A stretch of 64,000 nt of DNA from Phycisphaerales bacterium (lineage in GTDB: Bacteria > Planctomycetota > Phycisphaerae > Phycisphaerales > UBA1924), in assembly GCA_029260295.1 (NCBI GenBank), contig JAJDDN010000008.1:682001-746000 (forward strand), written 5' to 3'. Both the position numbers and the translations under genes were made by a program. The notes beneath the pieces are model-generated. The model made no database searches. It was not told the DNA's origin and saw only the letters and a program-made list of their open reading frames with translations. Shown here in pieces: positions 8,783-18,502 of this stretch. Position 1 is the stretch's first letter, and every line of letters begins with the position of its first letter.

Positions 8783-9790
8783 TCAGATCAGGTCTTTGGA
8801 TGCGAGCCAGTGCTCAGCGTCGAGTGCGGCCGCGCAGCCCATGCCTGAGGCGGTGATCGCCTGGCGGTAGGTGGAATCCGCGACATCGCCGGCGGCAAAG
8901 ACGCCCTCGAAGTTGGTCTTGCTTGAACGGTCTTTGAGATCTATATATCCTGCGTCGTCAAACTCGAGGCCTGAGCCCTCGAGGAACTTGGTGGCAGGCT
9001 TGTGTCCGATTGCTACAAAGAGGCCTTTGATGGCCAGCTCGGACTCTTCACCTGTGACGGTGTCCTTGAGCTTGATGGCATGGATTTTTTCGTTCCCGAA
9101 CGAATCCGGCGTTGACAAGCAATCGATCACCCCAGAGTTCCAGATCACCTCGGCGTTATCTTTGGCGAGGAAGCGTTCCTGCATGACCTTGCTGGCGCGG
9201 AGGGCGTCTCGGCGGTGGATGACGGAAACCTTCGATGCGAACTTGGTCAGGAATGTGGCCTCTTCCATTGCGGAATCGCCGCCGCCGACGACAGCGACAT
9301 GCTGATCGCGGAACATTGGGAGGGCTCCGTCGCAAACCGCGCAGGCGCTGACGCCCCCGCCGCCCATCGCGAGTTTCATCTCAGAATCGAGGCCGATCCA
9401 GTTGGCGGTTGCGCCCGTTGAAATGATCACGGCGTGGGCCTGGATTGTTTCTCCACCAGAGGTGTGGAGTGTGTGCGGCGAGCCATCTTTGGAGAACTCG
9501 CACTTTGTGATGTCTTCCCCAACAACATTGGTCCCGAAACGCCGGGCTTGTTCTTCGAACTTCATCATCATTTCAGGGCCGGCGATTCCCTCCGGGAATC
9601 CTGGGTAGTTCTCGACATCCGTGGTGAGCATGAGCTGCCCGCCTGGGAGTACCGGGCCAGGGTCTTGCTTGGCGACTCCGACATACACGACGGGATCAAG
9701 ATTGGCACGGGCTGCGTAGATTGCGGCGGTCCAGCCGGAGGGCCCTGAACCGATGATGACGACTTTATGGACTGATGATTCGTTGGCCAA
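8783..9790 (-). CDS. trxB: Thioredoxin reductase
   Basis: FAD/NADPH flavoprotein of 335 residues that reduces thioredoxin. The FAD-binding GSGPSGWTAAIYAA is near the N-terminus, the redox-active CAVCDG is near residue 140-150, the NADPH-binding GGGDSAMEEA follows, and GVFAAGDVAD completes the FAD site. I chose a TTG start at 9790 because GGAG lies 6 bases upstream of it and the resulting N-terminus MANESSVHKVVIIGSG has normal family length (E. coli 321). A longer frame from 9868 adds 26 residues without family resemblance. Confidence 0.93.
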   Translation of the reverse strand: MANESSVHKVVIIGSGPSGWTAAIYAARANLDPVVYVGVAKQDPGPVLPGGQLMLTTDVENYPGFPEGIAGPEMMMKFEEQARRFGTNVVGEDITKCEFSKDGSPHTLHTSGGETIQAHAVIISTGATANWIGLDSEMKLAMGGGGVSACAVCDGALPMFRDQHVAVVGGGDSAMEEATFLTKFASKVSVIHRRDALRASKVMQERFLAKDNAEVIWNSGVIDCLSTPDSFGNEKIHAIKLKDTVTGEESELAIKGLFVAIGHKPATKFLEGSGLEFDDAGYIDLKDRSSKTNFEGVFAAGDVADSTYRQAITASGMGCAAALDAEHWLASKDLI

Positions 9791-9919
9791 GCTATTCTCC
9801 GTTCGTTTGTTTATACCTGCTACCCACCGGGTCTCCCAACAATGCTTGAGGGCCTTGGAGTATTCCACCCGATCTTTCCGCGAAGAGAAATGGGTGTGAA
9901 TGGTAGCCGATTCAACACG

Positions 9920-9956
9920 AAAAAAGAAAGAGGCCGATCCGTGCTGGATTGGCCTC
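9920..9956 (-). terminator. Terminator of the sigma factor gene
   Basis: An 11-bp stem (9930-9940 with 9946-9956, one G-T wobble, 5-base loop) is followed on the minus strand by a T-rich run. It lies 29 bases after the sigma gene stop. Confidence 0.8.
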
Positions 9957-9984
9957 AGGAGTTGATTTGACTGGACCGGAGGTC

Positions 9985-10929
9985 TTAACCGGTGGCTATT
10001 TTCGAGCTTTCTTCAGCAAAGAACCGGTGTTCTTCAGTTGGTGCTGGGGTATCAAGGTTCTCGAACGCGTCTGGGCGACGGTAGAACTGGCTGGGCTTAT
10101 CGTCACTGATCCGTTCGTGGAGCCGTGAGAGCGATTCCTCGATGATCTGACGGACACGCTCACGCGAAATCCCGATATCAGCGGCGATCTCTTTGAGTGT
10201 TAATGGCTCGGCGCCATCGAGCCCAAACCGGAGGCGGAGAATCTGGGCTTCACGCTCGTCAATGGTTTCCATCAACTTGCGGAGGATCCCGAGTTCTTCA
10301 GTCTCGAGTGATTGTTCTTCAGCGGTGCCGTGACGATAATCAGCGATCAACTCGCCTAAACCGACCATATCGCCATCGATTCCACGGGGTGCTTGGTTGG
10401 GCGCACTGAAGGCTTTAACAGCACGCTTGATGATCATGATCTTCTTCACGGGAAGATCCATCGCGGCTGCCAGTTCTTCGATGCTGGGTGCATGACCGGT
10501 TTCGGACTGGATGCGTCTTGAGTGCATCTTCCACTTGGCGATCAGCTCGACCATATAGGCCGGGATGTGGATCGGCTGATTGGCGTTGATCAGGGCACGC
10601 TTGATGCCTTGCTTGATCCACCAGCTCGCGTAGGTGCTGAACCGGGCTCCCTGAGCCGGATCGAACCCCTCGACAGCACGCATCAGGCCGATATTGCCTT
10701 CTTCGACAAGATCGTTGAGCGGCAGGCCGCGGTTATTATAGTTCTTGGCGATCGAAACAACGAGGCGAAGATTCGAACGGATCATCGTTTCACGAGCAAC
10801 TGGACATTGCTCGTTGATGATTTTCCATCCGAGTTCTTTCTCTTGTTCCGCTGTTAACAGAGGGTGCCGCCGTATGTCATTGAGATAGACCTGTAGCGGA
10901 GACTTGACGCCAGAATTAGACGAACGCAT
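9985..10929 (-). CDS. RNA polymerase sigma factor, sigma-70 group 1/2 type
   Basis: Sigma factor of about 314 residues. Region 1.2 begins SPLQVYLNDIRRHPLL; region 2 has NLRLVVSIAKNYNNRG and FSTYASWWIKQGIKRAL (2.3-2.4); region 3 follows, and region 4.2 is LTLKEIAADIGISRERVRQI. Region 1.1 and the long non-conserved insert of primary sigma factors are absent, so it is a short group-2-like or RpoS-like factor, a size also common in planctomycetes. The start is uncertain: ATG 10929 is preceded by a plausible GGAAAGTGAG, while ATG 10953 has its GGAAAGG directly abutting the start codon. Its targets and any link to the anti-sigma pair at 3.7-4.6 kb are unknown. Confidence 0.9.
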   Translation of the reverse strand: MRSSNSGVKSPLQVYLNDIRRHPLLTAEQEKELGWKIINEQCPVARETMIRSNLRLVVSIAKNYNNRGLPLNDLVEEGNIGLMRAVEGFDPAQGARFSTYASWWIKQGIKRALINANQPIHIPAYMVELIAKWKMHSRRIQSETGHAPSIEELAAAMDLPVKKIMIIKRAVKAFSAPNQAPRGIDGDMVGLGELIADYRHGTAEEQSLETEELGILRKLMETIDEREAQILRLRFGLDGAEPLTLKEIAADIGISRERVRQIIEESLSRLHERISDDKPSQFYRRPDAFENLDTPAPTEEHRFFAEESSKIATG

Positions 10930-11227
10930 GTTTGTACTCACTTTCCTACCCATCCTTTCCGCGGCGAGTGCCGCCGGAAACGAGATGAATTCTCACTCAT
11001 CTCACTGTTCGTCATCCTACACGATTAGTTCCATCGGACAAAAGAGTTTTCCCCTGAACTTGGGCATTTTCTATCAATTCTTCTGGTCTCGAATCAGGAC
11101 GGATTGCACCGTTTGGGTGGATTACAGAGTATTTTGTAAATGTGATCGGTCTTTCTAGATTTTTATTGGCATCTCCCGATAATGGGTTCATAGTCTTTAA
11201 TTCGCTTTAATGCAGTTAGGATTTTTT

Positions 11228-12037
11228 ATGGAAAGAGATATTTCAAATCTGCTCGATGAATGGCCCTTTGTACCTGGACAAATCTCCGTCCGGCTAATCG
11301 AAGGGAAAGATCACGAACCCAGAATCCAGGTCCGGCTCGATCTGGGCTTCCTACAGATGCGGCTCGACGGCAGACCTGATGGACAGCGGCCACATGAGTG
11401 CGATTCCTACTTGGAATACCACGAGGCACAGCTTACCCAAATGCTTGGACAGGGCGCCGCCCCAGACCTGGACAATGAAGAACTCGATTTAGATCTCTCC
11501 GAAAGTGACGATTCAGAGGAACCGGATCGGTTTTTGGGCTCTGAAGAATGCCGTCAGCTCCGTGAGGAGTCCCAACAGTATTACCACCGCTATATCGCAC
11601 TCTTGGTCCTCGAGGACTTTGAAAGCGTTGCCAGGGACACATCACGAAACCTCCGAGTATTGGATCTATTCCGTGATTACGCGATCGATGAGGATGATCA
11701 AGTCGCAATGGAGGGTCACCGTCCATATGTGATGATGATGCGGGCACGGGCTTTGGCGAGCCATGCGCTCCAGAATGAAGAGAACAAGGTCGCAATCTAT
11801 GCAATTGACGAGGGGATTGAATCGCTCAAGCTGTATTACCATTCGACCGGTCAAGAAGATCAGTTTGATGAAGCTGGGGAAGTCGATATGCTCCGCGAGA
11901 TGCGTGATGGGCTCATCCCAAAGCTGCCTGTAAGCCAAAGGGCTGAACTCAGACAGCGGCTCGAAGCTGCGATTGTGTCTGAGAACTTTGAACTCGCAGC
12001 GATCCTGCGAGACGAACTCAGAATGATGGGCAACTGA
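11228..12037 (+). CDS. UVR-motif protein of unknown function
   Basis: Cytoplasmic protein of 269 residues. The only recognisable piece is the C-terminal UVR motif (LRQRLEAAIVSENFELAAILRDEL), the helix pair by which UvrB and UvrC interact and which also occurs in McsA-like proteins. The remainder is acidic (an Asp/Glu-rich stretch near 85-105) and helical in the middle. The start at 11228 is preferred because TTAGGA lies 6-7 bases upstream. It is divergent from the sigma gene and its stop codon directly abuts the stop codon of mnmG on the other strand. A role in DNA repair or protein quality control is possible but not shown. Confidence 0.7.
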   Translation: MERDISNLLDEWPFVPGQISVRLIEGKDHEPRIQVRLDLGFLQMRLDGRPDGQRPHECDSYLEYHEAQLTQMLGQGAAPDLDNEELDLDLSESDDSEEPDRFLGSEECRQLREESQQYYHRYIALLVLEDFESVARDTSRNLRVLDLFRDYAIDEDDQVAMEGHRPYVMMMRARALASHALQNEENKVAIYAIDEGIESLKLYYHSTGQEDQFDEAGEVDMLREMRDGLIPKLPVSQRAELRQRLEAAIVSENFELAAILRDELRMMGN

Positions 12038-13975
12038 TTACTGGCTTTGGATCGGATCGGTATCACGACGCGCGACTCGGGCCCGTTTGACAAGGACGCT
12101 GAGCAGGGTGAGATCCGCGGGGGTTACACCCTCGAGCCGAGATGCTTGCCCGAAGGTTGTTGGGCGATATTTGCCCAGAGCACCGCGGGCCTCGTTTCGG
12201 AGTGAATCCATTGATTCGTAATCAATCCAATCAGGAATCGGCTTGTGCTCCATCTCGTCGTGCCTGCGGATCTCGATCATCTGGCGTTTGACATAAGGCT
12301 CGTAGCGTCGATGGGCGTGGAGGGTCTGGTAGATCCCGGGATCTACATCACCGGTCGCATCGGCTAGTGCCTGTCCAATCGCATTTTTGAGATCGTTCAC
12401 GCTGTAGTCTGGCTCAAGGATTCGATCGCTTACTTTTTTCTCGCCGTCAGTAGTGGACTCCAGCAACGAACGCCCGTGCTCGATAGCCTTCATGCGATGA
12501 GCAAAGTTAGCCTTGCGTTGTGTCCCGAGATCGTGATAGTCCAGCAGCCCGAGCTCAATGGCCAGCGGCGTTAACCGATCCGGGGCGTTGTCTGATCGGA
12601 GCAAGAGCCGATATTCCGCCCGGCTTGTGAACATACGGTACGGCTCGCGAGGAGTCTTCGTTACTAGGTCGTCCATCAGCACACCGATGTAGCCTTGGGA
12701 GCGATCTAGAGAGAACTCTCCAGCGTCCTGAGAATGCATCGCCGCGTTTATCCCGGCGACCAATCCTTGGGCGGCTGCTTCTTCGTACCCACTGGTGCCA
12801 TTGATCTGGCCCGCGAGGAAGAACCCGCTGATCCGGCGTGCTTGGGTTGTCACATAAATCTGGTGCGGACGCACCATGTCGTATTCGACGGCATACCCAT
12901 ACATCAGAATCTTGGCGTTCTCGCATCCGGGCATCGATCGCACAATGGTGTCCTGAACATCTTTGGGCAGACTCGTTGCGATCCCGTTGCAGTAGACCCA
13001 GTCAGACTCATGGGATTCTGGTTCGAGGTACACGCCGTGCTGTTCGCGTTCTGCGAAGCGCACGACTTTGTCCTCGATACTCGGGCAATAGCGCGGCCCG
13101 GCCGAACTGATCTGTCCAGAAAACATCGGGGCCCGATCAAGATTGGCTCGGATTGAATCATGGGATCCTGGGCCGGTGTGCGTTTGACGGCAGGAGAGTT
13201 GCTCGATCAGCGGGAACCGGTTGCAGTTCACATCGCCGAAACTCCATCCTTCCCTGGAGAGCTCTGAGAAGGGTGTTGGAGAATTGTCGCCGTCTTGGAT
13301 GGGAAGCGATTCCCAGTTGATTGTGCGTTGGTCGAGCCTGGGCGGGGTTCCGGTCTTGAGCCTACCAAGTTCTAGGCCTAGATCAGCCAATGCTACGGAG
13401 ATCGGATTAGCCGCCTCTTCGCCTTCACGCCCGCCAGGTGTCGTGCTGGTTCCACGGTGCATGATCGCACTCATGAAAGTCCCCGTAGTCAGGACCACTG
13501 ACGGGGCTCCAAGCTCGATCTGCTGGCCCTGAGGCGTTGTGATGACCACGCCCCGGATCTTGTGGCCGCCTGGCGTTTCTTCTGTTAGAAGGCGTTCTAC
13601 GCCCCCCTCGACGACATCAATCTCTGGGCGGGCATTGATGAATGCTTGGACCGTTCGGGCATAAGCGTGCTTGTCGGCTTGGCAGCGTGGTCCATGGACG
13701 GCTGCCCCCTTTGAGGTGTTGAGTAGTTTGAACTGGATGCCGGTGGCATCGGCGACAAGGCCCATCAGCCCCCCCATCGCATCGATCTCGCGGACGAGCT
13801 GACCCTTGGCAAGCCCGCCGATCGCAGGATTACAGCTCATCACACCGACTTTTGATGTATCAAGTGACACAAGGGCCACCGAGTGCGGTATGCCCAGCCG
13901 GTTTGCCGCGGCCCATGCCGCTTCAACTCCGGCATGACCGCCCCCAACGATGATTGTTTGATACTCGTGTTTCAC
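12038..13975 (-). CDS. mnmG: tRNA uridine 5-carboxymethylaminomethyl modification enzyme MnmG (GidA)
   Basis: FAD-dependent tRNA-modifying enzyme of 645 residues that acts with MnmE at wobble U34. The N-terminal FAD site is VGGGHAGVEAA, followed by the MnmG signatures SCNPAIGGLAKG and GAAVHGPRCQADK. The C-terminal helical domain ends in the typical ASRLEGVTPADLTLLSVLVKR pattern. Length is normal (E. coli 629). mnmE and rsmG are not adjacent. The stop codons of mnmG and of the UVR-motif gene touch with no intervening base, so no terminator can lie between them. Confidence 0.96.
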   Translation of the reverse strand: MKHEYQTIIVGGGHAGVEAAWAAANRLGIPHSVALVSLDTSKVGVMSCNPAIGGLAKGQLVREIDAMGGLMGLVADATGIQFKLLNTSKGAAVHGPRCQADKHAYARTVQAFINARPEIDVVEGGVERLLTEETPGGHKIRGVVITTPQGQQIELGAPSVVLTTGTFMSAIMHRGTSTTPGGREGEEAANPISVALADLGLELGRLKTGTPPRLDQRTINWESLPIQDGDNSPTPFSELSREGWSFGDVNCNRFPLIEQLSCRQTHTGPGSHDSIRANLDRAPMFSGQISSAGPRYCPSIEDKVVRFAEREQHGVYLEPESHESDWVYCNGIATSLPKDVQDTIVRSMPGCENAKILMYGYAVEYDMVRPHQIYVTTQARRISGFFLAGQINGTSGYEEAAAQGLVAGINAAMHSQDAGEFSLDRSQGYIGVLMDDLVTKTPREPYRMFTSRAEYRLLLRSDNAPDRLTPLAIELGLLDYHDLGTQRKANFAHRMKAIEHGRSLLESTTDGEKKVSDRILEPDYSVNDLKNAIGQALADATGDVDPGIYQTLHAHRRYEPYVKRQMIEIRRHDEMEHKPIPDWIDYESMDSLRNEARGALGKYRPTTFGQASRLEGVTPADLTLLSVLVKRARVARRDTDPIQSQ

Positions 13976-14050
13976 CGGATAACTGTAGACAGCGTCCGCG
14001 TCTGGCTCCTTGTGAATTTTATATCTAGACTGTTCACCATGACGGCGCAG

Positions 14051-14080
14051 AAAAAAACCCCCACTGAATGAGCGGGGGTT
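14051..14080 (-). terminator. Terminator of the pseudopilin gene
   Basis: AACCCCC at 14056-14062 pairs with GGGGGTT at 14074-14080; on the minus strand the stem is followed by a run of T (plus-strand As 14051-14057). It lies 36 bases past the pseudopilin stop. Confidence 0.75.
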
Positions 14081-14115
14081 AAAGGGTTTTTAATAGTCTT
14101 CTGACGAAGATCAGA

Positions 14116-15231
14116 TTATTCTGAACAGTTTGGGTCGATCAAATCTTGATTACCCTGTGTACCGATATCTTTACCACCAAAGTCCACACCCTGGAGACCC
14201 CAGCGGGTCCACCGGTAGCGTTGGCAGTACTCAGTCTGATCGCCGAGTCCGTCCTTAGGCAGTGGGAAGGTGTCCAATGGGACATACTTTTGGCGCCACA
14301 CATTTTGCTTGTCATCAGGATTCCAACCAGGATTCGCATCTGAGGTCAACTCCTGACGGACCGAGCCGTCAAAGAACGCGAGGTTGGCTCGTGACTCTGG
14401 GTAAGCAAAGTAGAGGCCCGTTGGTTCTGAGAACCGGTCGAACTCTTCGAACATCATCACCTTCACTGATGGGTGAGCAACCTGGGTCATCTTGCGACGG
14501 CCGAGCTTGGGATCCTGTTCAATGCTGGAGAAGAGGTGAGGAGTGGAATCGATTGGGTGATAGGTGTTGGTATTGATCCCATCGGTATTCCATGCTGCTG
14601 GCACCATCTGGTAGGTTGATGCGAATGACCAGAGCTGAGTGATCGCGGTCGAAGTCCAGTTGTTGTCCTGGTCGTAACCGGCCTCTTCTGGAATCCCGTT
14701 CCCGTAAGGGACTGAGTTGCCATCTTCACGGAACTCGAGCGGAGCGTCTTGCCAATCGATAAGGTTTTTATCAAATGGTGAAGCCGCGATCGGTTCAGGC
14801 TGACGGTCAGTCAGGTAATCGAGCAGCACGAGGTGCGAGTAACGACGGTGCATCAAGCGTGTTGAAGGGTTTGCAATACGAGCATCGCCGTTGATGCGAC
14901 CCGTTGCACGCTGGAGAATATTCTGCGCCTGGCGTGATGCAGCACCTTGGTCGTCTGGCATTACTTTTTGTTTGTTGTTGTGCAACATGGTGTAGACTTC
15001 ACCTTGACGCCAAGTAAAGCTGAAAATGCGATCATCGGAGTCACCGGCGTAGTTGGCAGCACCCGTATTGAGTGAGCGAACATTGGCCTGAGCAACCACA
15101 TTCTGTGCTGATCGGCGGGCCTGTCCCAGAGCGGGCAGGAGGATACCAATCAGTAGAGCGATGATGGCAATAACCACCAGAAGTTCGATAAGCGTAAATG
15201 CCTTGTTTTGAGCTGTGTTTCGTCTTGCCAC
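14116..15231 (-). CDS. Type II/IV pseudopilin with prepilin cleavage signal (DUF1559-like)
   Basis: Protein of about 371 residues with a textbook class III prepilin leader, KAFTLIELLVVIAIIALLIG, cleaved by prepilin peptidase before the Phe; the hydrophobic helix would assemble into a pilus or pseudopilus. The long C-terminal domain contains the AFFDGSV element of the H-x9-DG pseudopilin family that is greatly expanded in planctomycetes. A GTG start at 15231 is chosen because GGAGG lies 5-6 bases upstream; an ATG at 15243 overlaps that ribosome site. The secretin at the left end of the window is a possible partner but is not linked. Confidence 0.85.
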   Translation of the reverse strand: MARRNTAQNKAFTLIELLVVIAIIALLIGILLPALGQARRSAQNVVAQANVRSLNTGAANYAGDSDDRIFSFTWRQGEVYTMLHNNKQKVMPDDQGAASRQAQNILQRATGRINGDARIANPSTRLMHRRYSHLVLLDYLTDRQPEPIAASPFDKNLIDWQDAPLEFREDGNSVPYGNGIPEEAGYDQDNNWTSTAITQLWSFASTYQMVPAAWNTDGINTNTYHPIDSTPHLFSSIEQDPKLGRRKMTQVAHPSVKVMMFEEFDRFSEPTGLYFAYPESRANLAFFDGSVRQELTSDANPGWNPDDKQNVWRQKYVPLDTFPLPKDGLGDQTEYCQRYRWTRWGLQGVDFGGKDIGTQGNQDLIDPNCSE

Positions 15232-15539
15232 GACGACCTCCATCTGTTCGCAGATCTACGGACCAGTCTTCATACTGGCCGAGAATCTTGGGTGTTTCTT
15301 TCACGCCGGCTGGCGCGGTGTGTCACTTAACTTGTCTTTCTGTTCGCAATCGAGAGCGAAATGTTCCGCTCGCGGTGAGAATTCCAACAATATCGAGTGA
15401 CTTACACGGCTATTTCCGAACGGTTCCACACGAACCGCTTCGTTGTCCTTGGTACCTTTATACAGATTTCACATGAACTTCGCAACCCTAGACCCCTCAG
15501 AATGGTACAAATTTCAAGAGTATTCAGGCTTGTTCGGGT
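15232..15539. other. Intergenic region upstream of the pseudopilin gene
   Basis: About 300 bases between the end of the glycosylphosphotransferase gene and the start of the pseudopilin gene, both on the minus strand. It should hold the pseudopilin promoter; I see no clear hairpin, repeat or small gene. Confidence 0.4.
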
Positions 15540-16991
15540 TTAGTACGCATTTTTGTGAACAAATCCACGGATGATTGTCATCAAAAGAATTCTCAAATCG
15601 AACAAAATCGACCAATGACGGATGTAAAAGAGGTCGTACTGGAGCCGCTTTCTCAGACTGGTGTTGCCTCGCAGCCCGTTGACCTGTGCCCAGCCGGTCA
15701 TCCCGGCTTTGACATGCTGGCGGATCATGTAGCCTCTCCAGTCATCACGGAAACGGTCAATGAGTTCTGGGCGTTCTGGTCTTGGCCCTACGAGAGACAT
15801 GTCACCCCAAAGGACATTGAGTAACTGCGGGATCTCGTCAAGACTAGTCCGCCTGAGCCAGTTGCCGAAACTTGTGACTCTGGGGTCATCCGGCGTGGTC
15901 CAGGCTGCATCGGCTCCTTGTGGCTGGTTCGTCATGGTCCGGAACTTGAAAATCCAGAAGGTGTCACCGGCCAAACTCACTCTTCGCTGCCGGAAGATTA
16001 CTGGTCCTGAGGAAGTGCATTTCACAAGAATCGCGATACCCAAGAATAAGGGTAAAAACACAGTGAGCCCGACGAGTGACCCAATGATGTCAATTGTTCT
16101 TTTGAGCACGCCGCCAAACCCAGACAACGGGCTTTCACGGTAACTCAAGATCGGCATGCCCTCGAGTGCAGAAACAGCCATTGATTGGGGGAGATATTTA
16201 AGGCGCACATCCGGGATAAGCCGAACATCAACCGCGAAGCGTTCGAGCCGTTGAAGAATCTGGGGCAACTGAGGAGACATCGCATTTGGAATAGCGAGAT
16301 ATATAGCGTCAACCGGGAATTTTTCGAGAATATGCTCGAGTTCTTTTGTACCACCCCGAATCGATTTTTGAATACACTCGACTCGGTTGGTCTGTTCGTG
16401 ATGGCTGATGAAGTAGGCTACCTTGATCCCGGTCCACGCATTGCGTTCGAGTGTTCTGGCAGTAATTTGACCGAGACGCCCGACGCCGAGAATCGCAACA
16501 TGCCTTGTATTCCGGCCCCTTCGCCGCATCGCTCTGAGCGATAGACGAAGGGTGAGCCGTTGAATAGAGATTACACTTGGCAACAAAATCGCGAGTACCA
16601 AGATCTGGTACCGAAATGGCTCGGTGAAGGTCGCCTCTGGAAGCACAGGCCCAACAGTCTGGCCGGCGGGGAGCCGATGCCCACCGGACATCCAGACAAG
16701 CACGATGATCCCAACCATTGCGACAAGTGCCGCCTTGACAACTTGGCCGATTTCACTGTGCAACGCCTGGTCCCGACGGGGCCTATAGAGACCCATGGTA
16801 TACATGGACACGGCCAGGCTGATGATCACAAGAACAGTCAACGAATCCTGAAGGTATGTCTCTAAGTTAAACTCGTACCCACCAAACTGTGATCTACGAA
16901 TCCACCACGCAAGCGCACAAGCACCGGCGGCTGATGCGGCATCTGTACACGCAAAGATCGTCACAAAGAGTTGGTGGCGTTGCTTAAGCAT
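15540..16991 (-). CDS. Exopolysaccharide polyprenyl glycosylphosphotransferase (WcaJ/PglC superfamily)
   Basis: Membrane sugar-1-phosphate transferase of about 483 residues that would start glycan synthesis by loading a sugar phosphate onto undecaprenyl phosphate. Four N-terminal membrane helices precede a Rossmann-like region with VAILGVGRLGQITA near residue 165, then a fifth helix (TIDIIGSLVGLTVFLPLFLG) and the bacterial sugar transferase domain with FRQRRVSLAGDTFWIFKFRTM, RRTSLDEIPQLLNVL, GDMSLVGPRPERPE and GMTGWAQVNGLRG. This is the full WcaJ/CpsE architecture. ATG 16991 is preferred to TTG 17000, which has no ribosome site. No polysaccharide cluster adjoins it, though a glycosyltransferase is encoded near 32 kb. 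Confidence 0.92.
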   Translation of the reverse strand: MLKQRHQLFVTIFACTDAASAAGACALAWWIRRSQFGGYEFNLETYLQDSLTVLVIISLAVSMYTMGLYRPRRDQALHSEIGQVVKAALVAMVGIIVLVWMSGGHRLPAGQTVGPVLPEATFTEPFRYQILVLAILLPSVISIQRLTLRLSLRAMRRRGRNTRHVAILGVGRLGQITARTLERNAWTGIKVAYFISHHEQTNRVECIQKSIRGGTKELEHILEKFPVDAIYLAIPNAMSPQLPQILQRLERFAVDVRLIPDVRLKYLPQSMAVSALEGMPILSYRESPLSGFGGVLKRTIDIIGSLVGLTVFLPLFLGIAILVKCTSSGPVIFRQRRVSLAGDTFWIFKFRTMTNQPQGADAAWTTPDDPRVTSFGNWLRRTSLDEIPQLLNVLWGDMSLVGPRPERPELIDRFRDDWRGYMIRQHVKAGMTGWAQVNGLRGNTSLRKRLQYDLFYIRHWSILFDLRILLMTIIRGFVHKNAY

Positions 16992-17065
16992 GATCCCCAA
17001 GCGGATAGTCGGATGAAGAACTCAGTTCACTCCGGATTGTATCAGATTATCAATACTGCGTATGA

Positions 17066-18181
17066 TCAGTCGTCTGTGTGATCGTGCCCTTCATGAGAGT
17101 CAACCTCGTCAGTCGTTTGAGCCGATGGTTCAGCGGCGGGCTCTGGATGATTCAAGTGGACAAGATGGATATTAAAGATCAGGATTGAATCGCCGGGGAT
17201 ATTGGCGCGAGGATTTCCACCTGGGCCATAGGCCAGCTCACTCGGGATGACGAGTTTCCTGCGTGCCCCCATTGAGAGCCCGTCCATTCCGATGCCCCAA
17301 CCGGTGATCGCTCTATTTCCAGGAGGGTAGGCGAATACAAACGGGGCATTACGGGTATAGCTTGAATCAAAGATTGAGCCGTCAGTAAGATACCCCGAGT
17401 AATGCACATGCATCTCGTCGCCTTCAGCAACGATTACATCCGATCCTGAGGCGGGGTAATCAATGATGACAATGCCATCTTCGCGCTGCTGGGCAACGGC
17501 GTATGGCTCGACCTGCTCGAATGTGTATGACGAATCTTCATTGGCACCCCAGACAATGTTGCCGTTAGCGTCGTAACCGCGATCGGTTGTCGTCAGTGTG
17601 GTGCCATCGAAAGTGACAGAACTGGTCATCTCAACGGCCCCAAGCACACCCGTTGGGTATGGATACGGGGTTGACCCGCTGAATCCCGAGCCCGAAACAT
17701 CGAGCTCTACATCGAGTGTTGCGATGAGTTGATCTTTGTTGATGGTCTGGAAATGAGACGGTGCGGCATGCAAGCCAACATAGACACCGAGTGTCTCAGC
17801 ACTCATCGCCATGGTGTAAGTCCGAAGGCGAACTTTCCCTTTGTACTCATAAAGCTGGAATATGGCCTGGCGGAATGGGGTCCACGGGGTGTCTGAAAGC
17901 GAACTCTCGATATACAGAGTGTTCTCCATGCCTTGGATGGTGATGGGCGATACGCCCATGGTCATGAAAATTTCGTTCATGGTGCCATCGTCAGACTTGA
18001 CTGATTTGTAGGGCGAAGTCGTCATCCAAGTGCCTGAAAGCTGATCTGCGACCTTTTCGATCGGCGATACAACACTGTTTGCAGACTCTGCAATGGCTGC
18101 AACCTCAAGAGCATGAACCCCTGATACTGCTCCGAGCATTGCCGCGGCTGTGGCGACGACGATTCGGTGATTTTTGAACAT
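17066..18181 (-). CDS. Secreted FKBP-type peptidyl-prolyl isomerase with CpeT-like N-terminal domain
   Basis: Exported protein of about 371 residues. A signal peptide covers residues 1-23 (MFKNHRIVVATAAAM...VHA) from the ATG at 18181, which has GAGGA upstream; a longer frame would put 20 residues before the signal. Residues about 40-220 look like the CpeT/CpcT chromophore-lyase fold, with QLSGTW, LYIESSLSDTPWTPFRQAIFQL and KVRLRTYTM in the family order; this is a moderate-confidence call. Residues about 235-345 are a clear FKBP domain: VHYSGYLTDGSIFDSSY, GWGIGMDGLSMGARRKLVIP and AYGPGG. A His/Asp-rich tail (DSHEGHDHTDD) could bind metal. The prolyl isomerase call is secure; the purpose of the fusion is unknown. 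Confidence 0.85.
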   Translation of the reverse strand: MFKNHRIVVATAAAMLGAVSGVHALEVAAIAESANSVVSPIEKVADQLSGTWMTTSPYKSVKSDDGTMNEIFMTMGVSPITIQGMENTLYIESSLSDTPWTPFRQAIFQLYEYKGKVRLRTYTMAMSAETLGVYVGLHAAPSHFQTINKDQLIATLDVELDVSGSGFSGSTPYPYPTGVLGAVEMTSSVTFDGTTLTTTDRGYDANGNIVWGANEDSSYTFEQVEPYAVAQQREDGIVIIDYPASGSDVIVAEGDEMHVHYSGYLTDGSIFDSSYTRNAPFVFAYPPGNRAITGWGIGMDGLSMGARRKLVIPSELAYGPGGNPRANIPGDSILIFNIHLVHLNHPEPAAEPSAQTTDEVDSHEGHDHTDD

Positions 18182-18502
18182 CTGTGATTTCCTCAAATGG
18201 TGTGAATTGGCCAGTTTTAGGCCAAGGACGGTCATTCTCATTCATTCTTGTTGAGTATAGCCAATATCCGCTAAAGACTCTCATTTGGGAGCCCTCGGCC
18301 TCTTTACAGATTGCCTTCCTACAAAGTCGTACTGAAACCCTAAGCAAAGATTTACGAATACTTCTCTGATTGTTTCAGTGCAGAGGGGAATAAAGTCAAT
18401 TTTTGGTAAAAATGGAGGCATTGATATTCCATAACCGATTTCTTGTTTATAGAATGGTGATTATATATTTATAACTCGTGATTTTCGAGTGGGGTTTATT
18501 GA

